Shown: positions 7,325 through 17,000 of the stretch, in pieces
Layout of the letters: each line of letters opens with the position of its first letter
Numbering within the stretch: position 1 is the stretch's first letter
Assembly: GCF_000331005.1 (NCBI RefSeq)
Contig: NZ_AEJB01000272.1
Span: 1-64,000 of the forward strand
DNA: 64,000 nucleotides
Reading direction: 5' to 3'
Origin: Streptomyces turgidiscabies Car8
GTDB taxonomy: Bacteria; Actinomycetota; Actinomycetes; Streptomycetales; Streptomycetaceae
The notes under the pieces: generated by a model
Seen by the model: only the letters and a program-made list of their open reading frames with translations
What the model was told of the DNA's origin: nothing
Databases searched by the model: none
Made by a program: the position numbers and the translations under genes

Positions 7325-7477
7325 CTACTCCTCAGGCTCCGGCAGCGGGGGCGGTTCGAGGAACAAGCCCGACCACTGCGGGGAGGGCTGCTCGGGGAGA
7401 CGGCCCATCAGTTCGAGGCTGGCGGCGTCGGCGGCGGTGTCGTCGCGGCGGGGCTCGCGCGGGGCAGGTTCAGGCAT
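7325..7477 (-). CDS. Small hypothetical protein
   Basis: This 50-residue acidic, Pro-rich ORF runs MPEPAPREPRRDDTAADAAS...LFLEPPPLPEPEE. An AGGGG Shine-Dalgarno overlaps the stop of the collagen-like gene just upstream, and the next gene starts two bases after its stop, so it sits in a tightly coupled series. No domain recognised. Confidence 0.55.
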   Translation of the reverse strand: MPEPAPREPRRDDTAADAASLELMGRLPEQPSPQWSGLFLEPPPLPEPEE

Positions 7478-7485
7478 AACGACCC

Positions 7486-8148
7486 CTAGGCGTACTGCAA
7501 GCGGCGAGGATCCAACCCCGCAGCAACCTTCGACGACGGGGACTCCGACGGATCCGGGGCACCATCACGACGACACACCCGCGCATCCGGATCGTACGAC
7601 GGGGTCTGCCACGAGTAGCCGTCCTCGCACGACTGGCCAGCCGGACCAGTCGCTCCGGCGTCGCCCTTCTCGCCGCGCTCACCCTGCGGGCCCGGCACCG
7701 TGGAAACCGGACCAGGGACACCCTGTGGACCCTGGGGTCCCGGCACCGTCGAGTTAGCACCAGGCACACCAGCCGCACCCGGGCTACCAGGCGCACCCGA
7801 AGCGCCGACCGCGCCAGGGCTGCCCGCCTTACCAGTGGCGCCCGGCGGACCAGACGGGCCGACCGCCCCCGTCGGACCCGTCGCCCCTAGCGCACCCGGA
7901 GGCCCCGTCACCGAAACACCCGGCACACCCGGACTCCCCGACGGACCCGCCACCGGCGTGCCACCCAACCGCTCCACCTGCCGGGCCAGCGCATCCCGAT
8001 CCTCCACCGCCGACCGCAGATCGCGCGTCACACCCTGCACCCACAACGCCAGCACCGCCAACCCCGCCAGCGCAGCCAGCAGCCCGAGAGCGAACAGCAG
8101 GTCCTTGCGGCGCCGCTGCTGCCGCCAGCTCGCATGCGCCGCCGTCAC
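7486..8148 (-). CDS. Membrane-anchored collagen-like protein
   Basis: The 220-residue protein has a short basic N-terminus, one transmembrane helix (DLLFALGLLAALAGLAVLAL, about residues 16-35), a coiled segment, then about 110 residues of Gly-X-Y repeats (for example GPQGPQGVPGPVSTVPGPQG, GERGEKGDAGATG), and a C-terminal domain with two Cys (SCEDGYSWQTPSYDPDARVC). Collagen-like phage proteins are often structural fibres, but the membrane helix and its place behind the lysis genes argue for an envelope protein, perhaps a spanin-like or lysis accessory factor (inference). It overlaps the upstream gene by 4 bases. Confidence 0.75.
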   Translation of the reverse strand: MTAAHASWRQQRRRKDLLFALGLLAALAGLAVLALWVQGVTRDLRSAVEDRDALARQVERLGGTPVAGPSGSPGVPGVSVTGPPGALGATGPTGAVGPSGPPGATGKAGSPGAVGASGAPGSPGAAGVPGANSTVPGPQGPQGVPGPVSTVPGPQGERGEKGDAGATGPAGQSCEDGYSWQTPSYDPDARVCRRDGAPDPSESPSSKVAAGLDPRRLQYA

Positions 8149-8492
8149 GTCCCCGCCCCCTGGCTCGTCAGATACAGCGTGAGGAGCAGCATCAACACCG
8201 GGGCGATCAGCGCGGAGAAGAGCAGCCGACGGTCAGCCGCACGCCGGTCGGCCGCCTTCTGCTCCGCCTCCTGCCTCTCCCGTGCCTCCTGTGCCCGCGC
8301 CGTCTCGATCGCCTTGATCCGCTCGTTCGACAGGCGCTCGCGCTCCAACTGGGCATCCTTCTCGAACTGGAACCGCTCGATGGACACCTTGCCGTCGAGC
8401 CGCCCGGCGACGTCGCGGAAGTCCTCCTTGAGGCTCTGGTGCACGGCCTCAAGGCGGCGTACGACCTCGCCGAGTGTCGGCTCGTCCGGCAT
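8145..8492 (-). CDS. Coiled-coil protein with C-terminal membrane helix
   Basis: Of its 115 residues, 20-90 form a highly charged coiled coil (FQFEKDAQLERERLSNERIK; EARERQEAEQKAADRRAADR), ending in a single transmembrane helix (LLFSALIAPVLMLLLTLYLT). Tail-anchored coiled-coil proteins next to holins are common in actinophages and may act as lysis or membrane accessory proteins. It is co-transcribed with the holin and endolysin and overlaps the collagen-like gene. Confidence 0.7.
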   Translation of the reverse strand: MPDEPTLGEVVRRLEAVHQSLKEDFRDVAGRLDGKVSIERFQFEKDAQLERERLSNERIKAIETARAQEARERQEAEQKAADRRAADRRLLFSALIAPVLMLLLTLYLTSQGAGT

Positions 8493-8506
8493 GTAGTGCT
8501 CCTTGC

Positions 8507-8773
8507 TCAGACGCCCTTGGCAGTGGACGCGCTGTTCGTCGCACCCCGCCAGCGCGCGGCGAGGCCCTTCACCAGAGAGATGACGGCCGCAACACCGCCC
8601 GTCCCGGCGGCCTGCCAGAACGAGGCGTGGAACATGTCGGCCGGGCCGGACGCGACGACGACGGCGGTGGTGCCGCCGAGGAACGTCCAGATGATCCGCT
8701 CGGCGAGGTCTCTGCCGTAGGTGGCCGCCGTCTTCACGACGGTGTCGACGGCGGGGAGGTTGAGGTCAGACAT
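8507..8773 (-). CDS. Holin
   Basis: Small membrane protein of 88 residues with two hydrophobic helices (IIWTFLGGTTAVVVASGPA and FWQAAGTGGVAAVISLVKGL) and a basic C-terminus (AARWRGATNS). Size, topology and position directly after the endolysin gene fit the short actinophage (r1t-like) holins, which open the membrane for endolysin at a set time. The assignment rests on topology and context rather than on a diagnostic motif. Confidence 0.75.
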   Translation of the reverse strand: MSDLNLPAVDTVVKTAATYGRDLAERIIWTFLGGTTAVVVASGPADMFHASFWQAAGTGGVAAVISLVKGLAARWRGATNSASTAKGV

Positions 8774-8775
8774 GA

Positions 8776-9675
8776 TCAGTGCTCCTTCGTGAGTGCTTCA
8801 CCGAGTTCGGCGAGAGCCGCATCAGCCCCGGCCTTCGCCGCCGCCTCCACCTGCGCGGCCGTGATCCCGCCCGCGCTGCCCACCACAGCGGAGAGCGCGG
8901 TCACCGCGCCCTGCAACGCGCCGATCTGCGCGGTGGTCGCGGCGTACTTGGCGTCGCCGTAGCGCAGGAACGTCCCTGCCGTCCGCGCCGGGTTCGTGCC
9001 CTCGGCTGCGGTCGGCGAGTCGAGCAGGTACGCCCAGTTCTCTTTCGCCGACGCCTTGGCGATCTTGCTGATTTCCGCATCGGTCAGCGGCACGTCGTCC
9101 TCCTCGTTCGGGATGGTGGTGAACAAGCTGGGCATCGGGCCCGGGTCGACATGCGAGTTGCCGGGGACCTGGTTGTGGCCGTAATGGCCACCGCTACCCA
9201 TCCAGGTGTCAATGGAGACGGTGTCGCGGGCGAACGCCACAGGCGCACCACCCGGCCACCCATCGGCGATACCGAGAGACCGAAGCCAAGCCACAATGCC
9301 GGACAGACCCTTGCAAGGGGTGTCCCGCACGGTGGCGTACGTCCTACCGCCGACCGTCTCGCCCGCAGTGAAGACGGTCTCGATCTGGATGCAGTACTTC
9401 CCCGTCCGGTTCGTGCGCACCGAGCCGGCGTTCTGCAAGCTGAGACTTCGGGAGTCCGCGGGGAAGAACTGTGCGATCTCTCCGGTGAACGGGTCCCACA
9501 GCAGGTGCGGCGCCACATCGGCGCCGCCCCCGGTGAACCAGCCCAGTTCGTTGGTGAACGTCCAGTCGTGCTCGTTGCTGGTGATGTGCCAGACGGCGCG
9601 GGCGGGACCGCCGTCCATGGCGCCGGTGTTGCCGAGGGAGTGCCGGGCCGCGCCGGGCATCCACAGTTCGGGCAT
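8776..9675 (-). CDS. Endolysin (N-acetylmuramoyl-L-alanine amidase, PGRP/amidase-2 type)
   Basis: In this 299-residue protein the N-terminal half reads like a zinc amidase: RAVWHITSNEHDWTF gives the first His, and GSGGHYGHNQVPGNSHVDPG supplies the later His cluster. This family cleaves the MurNAc-L-Ala bond of peptidoglycan. After about residue 195 a linker and an Ala-rich C-terminal helical region follow (TTAQIGALQGAVTALSAVVG), which may serve in wall binding or oligomerisation. There is no signal peptide, in line with holin-dependent release. The holin gene starts 3 bases downstream. Confidence 0.88.
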   Translation of the reverse strand: MPELWMPGAARHSLGNTGAMDGGPARAVWHITSNEHDWTFTNELGWFTGGGADVAPHLLWDPFTGEIAQFFPADSRSLSLQNAGSVRTNRTGKYCIQIETVFTAGETVGGRTYATVRDTPCKGLSGIVAWLRSLGIADGWPGGAPVAFARDTVSIDTWMGSGGHYGHNQVPGNSHVDPGPMPSLFTTIPNEEDDVPLTDAEISKIAKASAKENWAYLLDSPTAAEGTNPARTAGTFLRYGDAKYAATTAQIGALQGAVTALSAVVGSAGGITAAQVEAAAKAGADAALAELGEALTKEH

Positions 9676-9772
9676 CAGCTACTCCTCGGTTCTGTCGAGG
9701 GCTCCGAGAGGGCTCCACGAGGCATGAGAAAGGCCCGCACGCCAGGCACGGGCCGAGGGGACTGCGGCAGGG

Positions 9773-10027
9773 TCAGGTGAAGACAGGCGGGTCGGTTTCG
9801 AGATGGGTCTCGAAGAACACGGACGTCGTCGAAGACTTGTTGACCTGCACGTTGGTCGTCGTACCTGCGGGCCAGGGGAAGTCCTGAAGGGCCTTGACGA
9901 AAGCCAGGGCAAGCGCGTCGGTGATGCCGAGCTGCGCAGGAAGATCAATCGCCGCGAACAGCTGGGCGCCATGGCCTGCGACGTCGAGCTGAACCTGATA
10001 GTCGGTGCTGCTCTGGCTGGTGCTCAC
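9773..10027 (-). CDS. Hypothetical phage protein
   Basis: This 84-residue protein (GTG start) reads MSTSQSSTDYQVQLDVAGHG...FVKALQDFPWPAGTTTNVQVNKSS. It is mixed alpha/beta and unrecognised. It sits between the tail-tip genes and the endolysin, within the late operon. The roughly 100 bases after it contain a small GGCCCG...CGGGCC hairpin and no gene. Confidence 0.65.
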   Translation of the reverse strand: MSTSQSSTDYQVQLDVAGHGAQLFAAIDLPAQLGITDALALAFVKALQDFPWPAGTTTNVQVNKSSTTSVFFETHLETDPPVFT

Positions 10028-10049
10028 AACGCTCCTCGTGTCGGTGCGG

Positions 10050-10598
10050 TCAGCTGCTGATCCAGCAGACCATCAGGGCGGGCCCGAAACCGAGGCTCGC
10101 CGCCGTCGACAGACTCCCGCCGGACGTCTGCCACATGGCGATCTCGATGTAGTCGCCGACCGAGCACGCCACTTCGGTGACGACGCACCCGTTCCAGCTG
10201 TTGCTGGCAATCCCCTGCTGCTGAATGGATCCGGCACGGACCGCCGTGCCATTGATGTTGATGCCCAACTTGCGGTTGCCGGTTGCGTTGGCCGCGAACC
10301 CGCCGAGTGCGACGACACGGTAGGTTCCGGCGACCTGGATCGTGTACCGGCTGGTGTTCGTCGACGTGGAGTGCCCGTTGTCCGAGTCGTAGTCCTCGGT
10401 GTCCAACGTGATCGCGACATCGGTGGTGCCGGTGGCGATGGACTGGGAGGAGGACGCCCATCCCTTGAAGCGGGGCACGCCGTTCGTGCCGGAGCCCATC
10501 AGAAAGTCCATGGTCGCCTTGACCTGGGCGCTCCATAGGGCTCCGGTCAGATAGTTGCCGGGCGCTTCACTGGCAGAGGCGGGCACCGTACGGGGCAT
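10050..10598 (-). CDS. Tail-tip / receptor-binding beta-sandwich protein (C1q-like)
   Basis: This 182-residue beta-rich protein fits the jelly-roll (C1q/TNF-like) pattern: ATGTTDVAITLDTEDYDSDN, TNTSRYTIQVAGTYRVVALG, RKLGININGTAVRAGSIQQQ, GDYIEIAMWQTSG. Such domains end many actinophage tail fibres or minor tail proteins and may bind host surface sugars. It follows the large tail protein by 15 bases and is probably part of the tail tip. Confidence 0.7.
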   Translation of the reverse strand: MPRTVPASASEAPGNYLTGALWSAQVKATMDFLMGSGTNGVPRFKGWASSSQSIATGTTDVAITLDTEDYDSDNGHSTSTNTSRYTIQVAGTYRVVALGGFAANATGNRKLGININGTAVRAGSIQQQGIASNSWNGCVVTEVACSVGDYIEIAMWQTSGGSLSTAASLGFGPALMVCWISS

Positions 10599-10613
10599 GT
10601 GCTGACTCTCCGT

Positions 10614-13600
10614 TCAGTAGGCGAAGGTAATGGAGTCGAACTTGGCGACCGTGTCCCACGTCGTCGGGTCGGTGGTCCCGGCAGGCAGCGCCTCGTTCAC
10701 CAGGTCGCCCGCCGTGTGCGCCTTCGTGGTTGCCGCCGTGAGCGTGATGACCGCCGTCGTCCAGCCGGGCGACGTCGCACCCACCGCCGATACCGTGACG
10801 GTCTCCTGGTTGGCGGTGTTCTGGCCGAGAACGATCTGCTGCCCGGCCGCCAACTGCGTGGCGAGCGGATTCGTGTTGTCCTGCGACGCGTTCACCGTGA
10901 CCGTTGTGACACCCGACCCCGGCGACGTGGCGAGCGTCGTGTGCCAGGCGGCGAAAATGCCGTACGGCGTCAAGTCCGCTGGCGAGCACTGCAAGGTGCA
11001 CCAGGCCTCGCCCGTGTCGTCAACGTCCCACTGGATGTTCTCGACGAAGCACTCGACGGTGATCGCTGGAACGTTCGGCGGCCGGCGCATCACCCGCACC
11101 CGCGTGCCGAGCTCCAGATTCAGGCAGACCGGCCACAGGGCCGGATTCGCGCTGGGGTGGAGCTTCAGGGAGGAGACGCGCTGTGCGGGCTGCCGGTAGC
11201 GAGACAGGAGATAGCTGGCCGCGTCCTGGCATTCGCCCGCGTCGGAGGCGTTGATGCTGCGGGACATGGTGCGCGGGAAGTAGTCCGCGAGGCTGGTCGC
11301 GTCCGTCGCGTAGAAGTTCTGGCCCGTTCCCTCCTGGGTGACCGTGACCTGGTTCGACAGGTGTGTCGAGTCGAAGTCGAGGGTGCAGTCCTCGTACGGG
11401 TACTCGCCCGCGTTCTCCCCGAACGTGTACATCGGGGTCAGGGAGTTGTAGCGGGCCGAGCGGGCCTTGAAGGTGATGACCCCGGCCCGGTCGACGTAGT
11501 GGGCGCCGTTCTCCGTATCCACCACACTCTGAAGCGCCGACATGGCGTCCTGGCCGTCGATCGCGGCCGGGCCCATCGAGGTGGTGAGGCCTGTACCAAT
11601 GGAGGTGAACCCCGAGTATCCGGCGTACCGGAGGATCCGCGAGTAGCGGGCGTTCGACGACTCGCCCGTGCATGCCGACTTCCACGCCGTGTAGATGTTG
11701 AACATGGCCGTGGTCGACAACTGGCTGGGGAACTCGGCGACGAAGCTGATGTCCCCCTTGAAGTTGTAGGTGGTTCCGTTGCCTACCGTCGGGTCGACGT
11801 AGGCGGCGACGTTGTCGCTGATCAGTCCGCTTGGTTCGAGGGTCGGATCGAAACTGCTGTAGGCCGCCGTCGCGCCGTCGATGTTGACGCGCAGAAGAGC
11901 GCCAGACCGACTGTAGGCGGCAAACGCCAGATGCCAGTTCCCGTCGAGAGCGGTCGTGCCCTGCTCGAAGAGGACACCCGGGCCGCCGGTCGCAGGCCCT
12001 CGCAGCACCAGCCCGATCTTCCCGTCGGAGGCGATCCGCCAGTACATCATCGAACCGCTCGGGTTGCCTCCGGAGCGCTGTCGGTCGAACCCCGACCAGA
12101 CCACCGCTGCCGATGCGGGAGTGGGCCCCGTGTACTTGAAGGCGATCATCCGCGTCCAGGCGCTCATGTCCGCAGGCCCCAGGATGCCCGCCGAGCCGAG
12201 CTTGATGAACGTGGCACCGCCCGAGGTGAGGTTGGTTCCCGGGTTGGAGTTGTTGACCGTGGAGACGGTTCCCGAGCTGCCCGTGTACGCGCCGGTGGGG
12301 TCCGTGGACGTGATCGAGTTACCGAAGACGATCGACCCGGCACCGTACTTGCTGATCCCGAGCTGGGCTGCCGGGTTGTTGCCCGTCCAGTCGGTGACCG
12401 CCACCGAGCCGCTCGGATCGTCCAGCTTGTACACGAACCGCGGGCTGTTGCTGTTGATCTCCTGGGTGAGCGGATCCGACAACTGCTGCTGCGACAGCAG
12501 GGAGAACGTGTCCACCGCCGTCGGCTGCACCGTGCCGTACGTGCCCTGCATGTCCCACTGCGGCGACCAGCGCTCCGTCCAGCCCGCGTACATGGGAAAC
12601 CAGACGCCGGGTGCCTGCCACGTCGTGGCCGTCGAACCCTTCTCCAACTGCACGCCGTCGACCTGCACATTGCACGTCGCGGCAGCCGTCGCGGCCGTCG
12701 ACACCCCGACGTTCATGCCCGTCACGTTCGCCGGAGCCGTCGCGGTGACCGTGACCGTCGTCCACGCGGCCGTCGTCGAACCCGTGAGGACGCTCGTCGC
12801 CCCGTACGTGAACGAGGTGACGCCAGCGCCCGGCGTCGTGTACCAGCCGATATGCGCCGCCACCGACAGGGACGTCGCCGCAGTGACGTTACGGACCCGC
12901 AGCTGGATCGTGTACGCCTGTCCGGGGATCGGCGACCAGCGCGGCGTGTGGAAGATCCTCGTCGGGGACGCGGTGGCGTTCGGCACCGCGAACTGCATGA
13001 CCGTTGCGCCCTGCCAGGCAGTCGCCGACGCGGTGAACGCGCCGCCGGAAGTGTCCGTGCTGGAGAAGATGTCCGACGTCGACGCAGAGATCGTCCCCGA
13101 GAACCCGCCGAGGTCACCGCCGGTCGCCATCACCTGGTCGAGCAAGTTCCGGGTGGCCGGCCACTGGGCGCGCTTACGGACCGGCTGATAGGGCTGAATG
13201 TTCCCGTACCACGGGCCCGACGCGTTCAGCGGATCCAGGGCCGCATCCGTGTTCGCCAGCGTCAGGCCGGCCTCGCCGGAACGCACTTGGTCGAGCTCGT
13301 ACTGCCGGCCGCGGCTGATCGACCCGCCGTCCCGCGTCCGATCGGTGACCTCCACATACCGGTCCAAGGGCTGTGTACCGCCGTTGGCGTTCCAGTAGGC
13401 GCCCCAGCCGTCCTCGATGAGCGGCCAGTTCAAGTTCGGCTGGCCGGGTGCGGAGTTCGTGGTGCCCACGTGGTCGACGAAGGCGGCCATGCCTGCGGCT
13501 TCGGTGCCGTAGTAGCCGCAGATCCAGATGACGGATACTGCGGCAGCGGACCAGGAGTGGGCGATCGTGGCGCGCGTCGTCCATGTCCAGCCGTCCGGGG

Positions 13601-14027
13601 CGGTCTCGAACAGGACGTTCCCGGAGGCCTCGCGGATCCGCCACCAGGCATGGTTGTAGCCGTCGTAGGCGCCGATGGTGACGTCGGTGGCGACGCCCGC
13701 GTTGAGGACGGTCGCGGAGAGGATGTTCCCGCCATCCGCGTAGAGGCTGGCCCGGTTGTTCGCGTCGAGGGCCACCCGCATGATCGTCTGGGTGGTGCCT
13801 GCGCCGATCGGGGCCGGGCTGACGCGCGCATAGATCGAGCTGGAGGTGAACTCCCACGGGCCGTTCGAGCCGAACGCCGGATAGCCGGAAGTGCAGTTGA
13901 TCTGCACCCGGTCCAGGGCCGTGTCGAGGGAGACGTTCGGGAGGCCGGAGGAGTTGTTCCACACGGTCGCGTTGAGGGCCGCGCCGCTGAACATGTCGGC
14001 GAGCGTGGCCAATTTCGGGTTCGCCAC
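10614..14027 (-). CDS. Large minor tail protein with lectin-like domains
   Basis: This 1137-residue protein lies directly downstream of the tape-measure gene, the usual place for distal-tail/tail-tip proteins. Residues 1-200 look like a beta-sandwich (ITIGAYDGYNHAWWRIREAS type strands). Residues about 210-480 resemble a tail-tip core (EDGWGAYWNANGGTQPLDRY; RSGEAGLTLANTDAALDPLN). Residues about 520-760 resemble a LamG/concanavalin-type domain (WHLAFAAYSRSGALLRVNID). The C-terminal part has baseplate-like features (YLLSRYRQPAQRVSSLKLHP). Probably a combined Dit/Tal-like protein that contacts the cell surface. Domain limits are approximate. Confidence 0.82.
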   Translation of the reverse strand: MANPKLATLADMFSGAALNATVWNNSSGLPNVSLDTALDRVQINCTSGYPAFGSNGPWEFTSSSIYARVSPAPIGAGTTQTIMRVALDANNRASLYADGGNILSATVLNAGVATDVTIGAYDGYNHAWWRIREASGNVLFETAPDGWTWTTRATIAHSWSAAAVSVIWICGYYGTEAAGMAAFVDHVGTTNSAPGQPNLNWPLIEDGWGAYWNANGGTQPLDRYVEVTDRTRDGGSISRGRQYELDQVRSGEAGLTLANTDAALDPLNASGPWYGNIQPYQPVRKRAQWPATRNLLDQVMATGGDLGGFSGTISASTSDIFSSTDTSGGAFTASATAWQGATVMQFAVPNATASPTRIFHTPRWSPIPGQAYTIQLRVRNVTAATSLSVAAHIGWYTTPGAGVTSFTYGATSVLTGSTTAAWTTVTVTATAPANVTGMNVGVSTAATAAATCNVQVDGVQLEKGSTATTWQAPGVWFPMYAGWTERWSPQWDMQGTYGTVQPTAVDTFSLLSQQQLSDPLTQEINSNSPRFVYKLDDPSGSVAVTDWTGNNPAAQLGISKYGAGSIVFGNSITSTDPTGAYTGSSGTVSTVNNSNPGTNLTSGGATFIKLGSAGILGPADMSAWTRMIAFKYTGPTPASAAVVWSGFDRQRSGGNPSGSMMYWRIASDGKIGLVLRGPATGGPGVLFEQGTTALDGNWHLAFAAYSRSGALLRVNIDGATAAYSSFDPTLEPSGLISDNVAAYVDPTVGNGTTYNFKGDISFVAEFPSQLSTTAMFNIYTAWKSACTGESSNARYSRILRYAGYSGFTSIGTGLTTSMGPAAIDGQDAMSALQSVVDTENGAHYVDRAGVITFKARSARYNSLTPMYTFGENAGEYPYEDCTLDFDSTHLSNQVTVTQEGTGQNFYATDATSLADYFPRTMSRSINASDAGECQDAASYLLSRYRQPAQRVSSLKLHPSANPALWPVCLNLELGTRVRVMRRPPNVPAITVECFVENIQWDVDDTGEAWCTLQCSPADLTPYGIFAAWHTTLATSPGSGVTTVTVNASQDNTNPLATQLAAGQQIVLGQNTANQETVTVSAVGATSPGWTTAVITLTAATTKAHTAGDLVNEALPAGTTDPTTWDTVAKFDSITFAY

Positions 14028-14075
14028 CGGGCACCCCTTCCTTCTTGGCGCCCGGCGGCGCCCCGTACGAGCAGG

Positions 14076-17000
14076 TCAGCGCTTGTACTGCTGGTAGGTG
14101 AGCGGATTGCGCATGCCGCGCCGCAGGAACGATGCCTCGACCTCTTTCGACAGCTTGTCGACGGTGGCGACGCTGCCCTCCACGTTGAACGTGAAGTGGT
14201 AGTGGTTCACCGACCCGCCACCACCCCCGCCGCCCGCGAGAGCCAGCCCCGAGCCGCCGAAGCCCGTACCCGCCACCGAGCTCGCGAGCCGGTTCATAGC
14301 CCGCGTCGCATGATGCGCACCACCCTCCACGCCGGCGGCGAGACCGCGGGGAATCCACTGCCCGATCCCGGCGAACACGGTCGACGGGCTCTTGATGCCC
14401 AGTGCCCGCTTGATGGCCTTCTGCATGGCCTTCGCGATCCGCAGCATCTGCTTCTCGATCGCCTTCTCCTGCGACTGGAGACCCTTCACGAGGCCCTGGG
14501 CGGCCCTGATTCCCGACCCGTACATGGAGTCGGCGACCGCTTTGCCCGCGCTCGTCGCCGCCGCCTTCGTCGCCTTGTTCGCCGCGTTGATCTGCTGGAT
14601 CTGGGACTTCGAAGCGGACCCCAACGCGGCGGCCGTCGCCCCGCCCTGGTCCACCCCAGCAGCGGCGATCTGTGCGATCAGGTCCGACGACAGGCCCTTC
14701 TTCTTCAACGCCTGCAACTGCGCGGCGAACTGCATGGCCTTCGCCATCTGGTCGCGCATCTTGTTGACGACGTCCTGCGCGGTCAGCGCGAACCCCTCTT
14801 GCGGGGCGTCGGTCACGATGGAGAAGCCCTGCATGACGCCGTCGGCCACGGACTTGACCTGGTCCGACCAGGCCTTCTGGAGGGAGGCGAGCCGCGACTG
14901 CGCCGACTTCAGCTTCGACGCGACGGAGTCCCGCTTCGCCGCGAGCGACCGCAGGAGCCTGTCTTCCTTGCCGACATACGCCTCCAGTCGCTTGATCGTC
15001 GCCTCGTGGGACTTCACCCACTTGTTGGAGACGCCCTTCGTGCCTTTCAGGTCGGCGACCTTGTTGTACGCCTGAATCAGCAGGCTCTCGATGCGGCGGG
15101 TCGCCGCCTTCACTCGCGCCATCGAACTGGTCAGGCCGTCGATGAGGCCCTCGTTGACGTAGATGCCGAGCTGCCGGAACACCTTCGACGGTGAGGCGAT
15201 CCCGAGAGTTTTCGACGCCTGGTCAATCATGCCTTTCGCGACGCCGTGCACCGCAGCACGCGCCTGTGCGGAACTTTCCGTTACGCCTTGCGCGATGCCC
15301 GTCGAAATGTGGGTTCCGACTTCCGCCGCAAACAGCTTGGACGGAGAATTGATGCCCAGGAATGATTTCGCGGACTTCAGTGCGCCATTGGCCAAACTCT
15401 TCAGCGAGTCGAACAGGGCGCCGCCGGCGTTCTTCACGCCATTGACGATGCCCATCACGATGTCCTTGCCGACCCACAAGAACTTCGAGCCCCAGTCCTT
15501 CGCCGCATTCCAGGCCGCAGTTAGCTTGCTCCCGATCACCGACTTGACCAGCCCCATCGTGGAGCTGATGACGCTCCAGGCCGCCTTCACCGGCCCGGTC
15601 ATAGCGGACTTGATCGACCCCCACAGAGACGAGGCGACGCCCCGGATCGCGCCCCACGCCGAGCGCAGCCAGCCCGAAATGGTGTGCCAGATCGATTGCA
15701 GGAAGTGCCATAGTCCGACCATGGGCGCCACGATCACGGCCTTGATTACAGCCCAGGCGACAGATGCGACAGCCTTAATCGCGTTCCAGGTGCCGCGCAG
15801 AAATGCAAGGATCCCGTTCCATACTGCCTGCGCAACAGCCGTGATCTGTGTGTGAAAGTGGTTCCAGATCGAGATCAGTACGGCGATTGGGAACGCGAAG
15901 ACCACAATCAGCAGCGGCCACCACTTCTTGAAGAACCCGGCAATCGCGTTCCAGACGGTGCTGGTGGCGCTTGAGATGCGGTTCCAGATGCCCACGAGGG
16001 CATGCCATAGCCAGGTAACGCCAGCGACGATGCCGTTCCACACCGCGCCCAGCGCATGCCACACGGCGAGCGCGGCGGTCTTCACCCCGGCGAAAGCGGC
16101 CTGCACGATGGCGCGGAAGCGCTCCGAATGCTTGTACGCGTAGATCAGTGCGGCGACCAGGGCGACGACCGCAATGACGATCAGAATGATCGGGTTTGCC
16201 GACATCACCGCGTTCACCATCGCCTGGCCGGCCGCCCAGATCTTCGAGGCGACAGCAGCAACCCTTTCGGACAACGCGAAGGCCTTCACTGCTTTCGCGG
16301 CGGCGATGAGGCCCTTCGTTATGTCACTGACACCCTTCACTGCGCCGACTACAGCCCCTGCGGCGAACGAGATCACGGCAGCCGTCAGGACGCCAGCGAT
16401 CACGGCGGCGAGCGCGATGGCCGCCGCCTTGTGCTTCTCGAAGTAGGTGACGACCTTGAGGATGACCGGGATGAGTTTCGCGCCCACGGTGATCGCTGCG
16501 GTAGTGACGGCTTCCTTCAGGCGCCCCATCTGGACATTGAAGGACTTCTGCGTGAGCGCCCAGCCCTCGACGTCCTTGCTTGCATGGTTGAAGGATTTGG
16601 ATACCTTGTCGACGCGGTCCTTGAAGCCTTCGGTGTTCTCCCCGGTCAGCTGGAGTGTCGTGTTCAACCCGATGGCGCCGCCGGTCATCTTCTTGATGGC
16701 CTCGGTGTACGTCTGGGCGGCCGGCCCGCCCCTCTTCAGCTCGGCCGAGAACCCGTTCGATTTGTTGATCAGGGTCGCGTACTGAGTGAGCAGGTTCCGC
16801 TGGCTGTTGGGAATCCCCTTCAGCGCCTTCGTCCAGTCGGACTTGCTCATCGAGCTGTAGGACTTGGCCAGCCCCTGGACGCTCTGCGGCATCGACTTGA
16901 TCATCACGTCGGCGTCGTGCGCGGCCTGCTTCGTCTTGTTGAACGACGACAGCAGGAGCGTCCCGGACGAGCCCATCTTGCTGAGGACGGTCTCCGACAG

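Noticed and set aside
10599-15194. Very long open frame on the plus strand opposite the tail genes
   Set aside because: It is the antisense shadow of GC-rich coding sequence: no ribosome site, Arg/Gly/Val-rich nonsense composition, and the minus-strand frames match known tail proteins.
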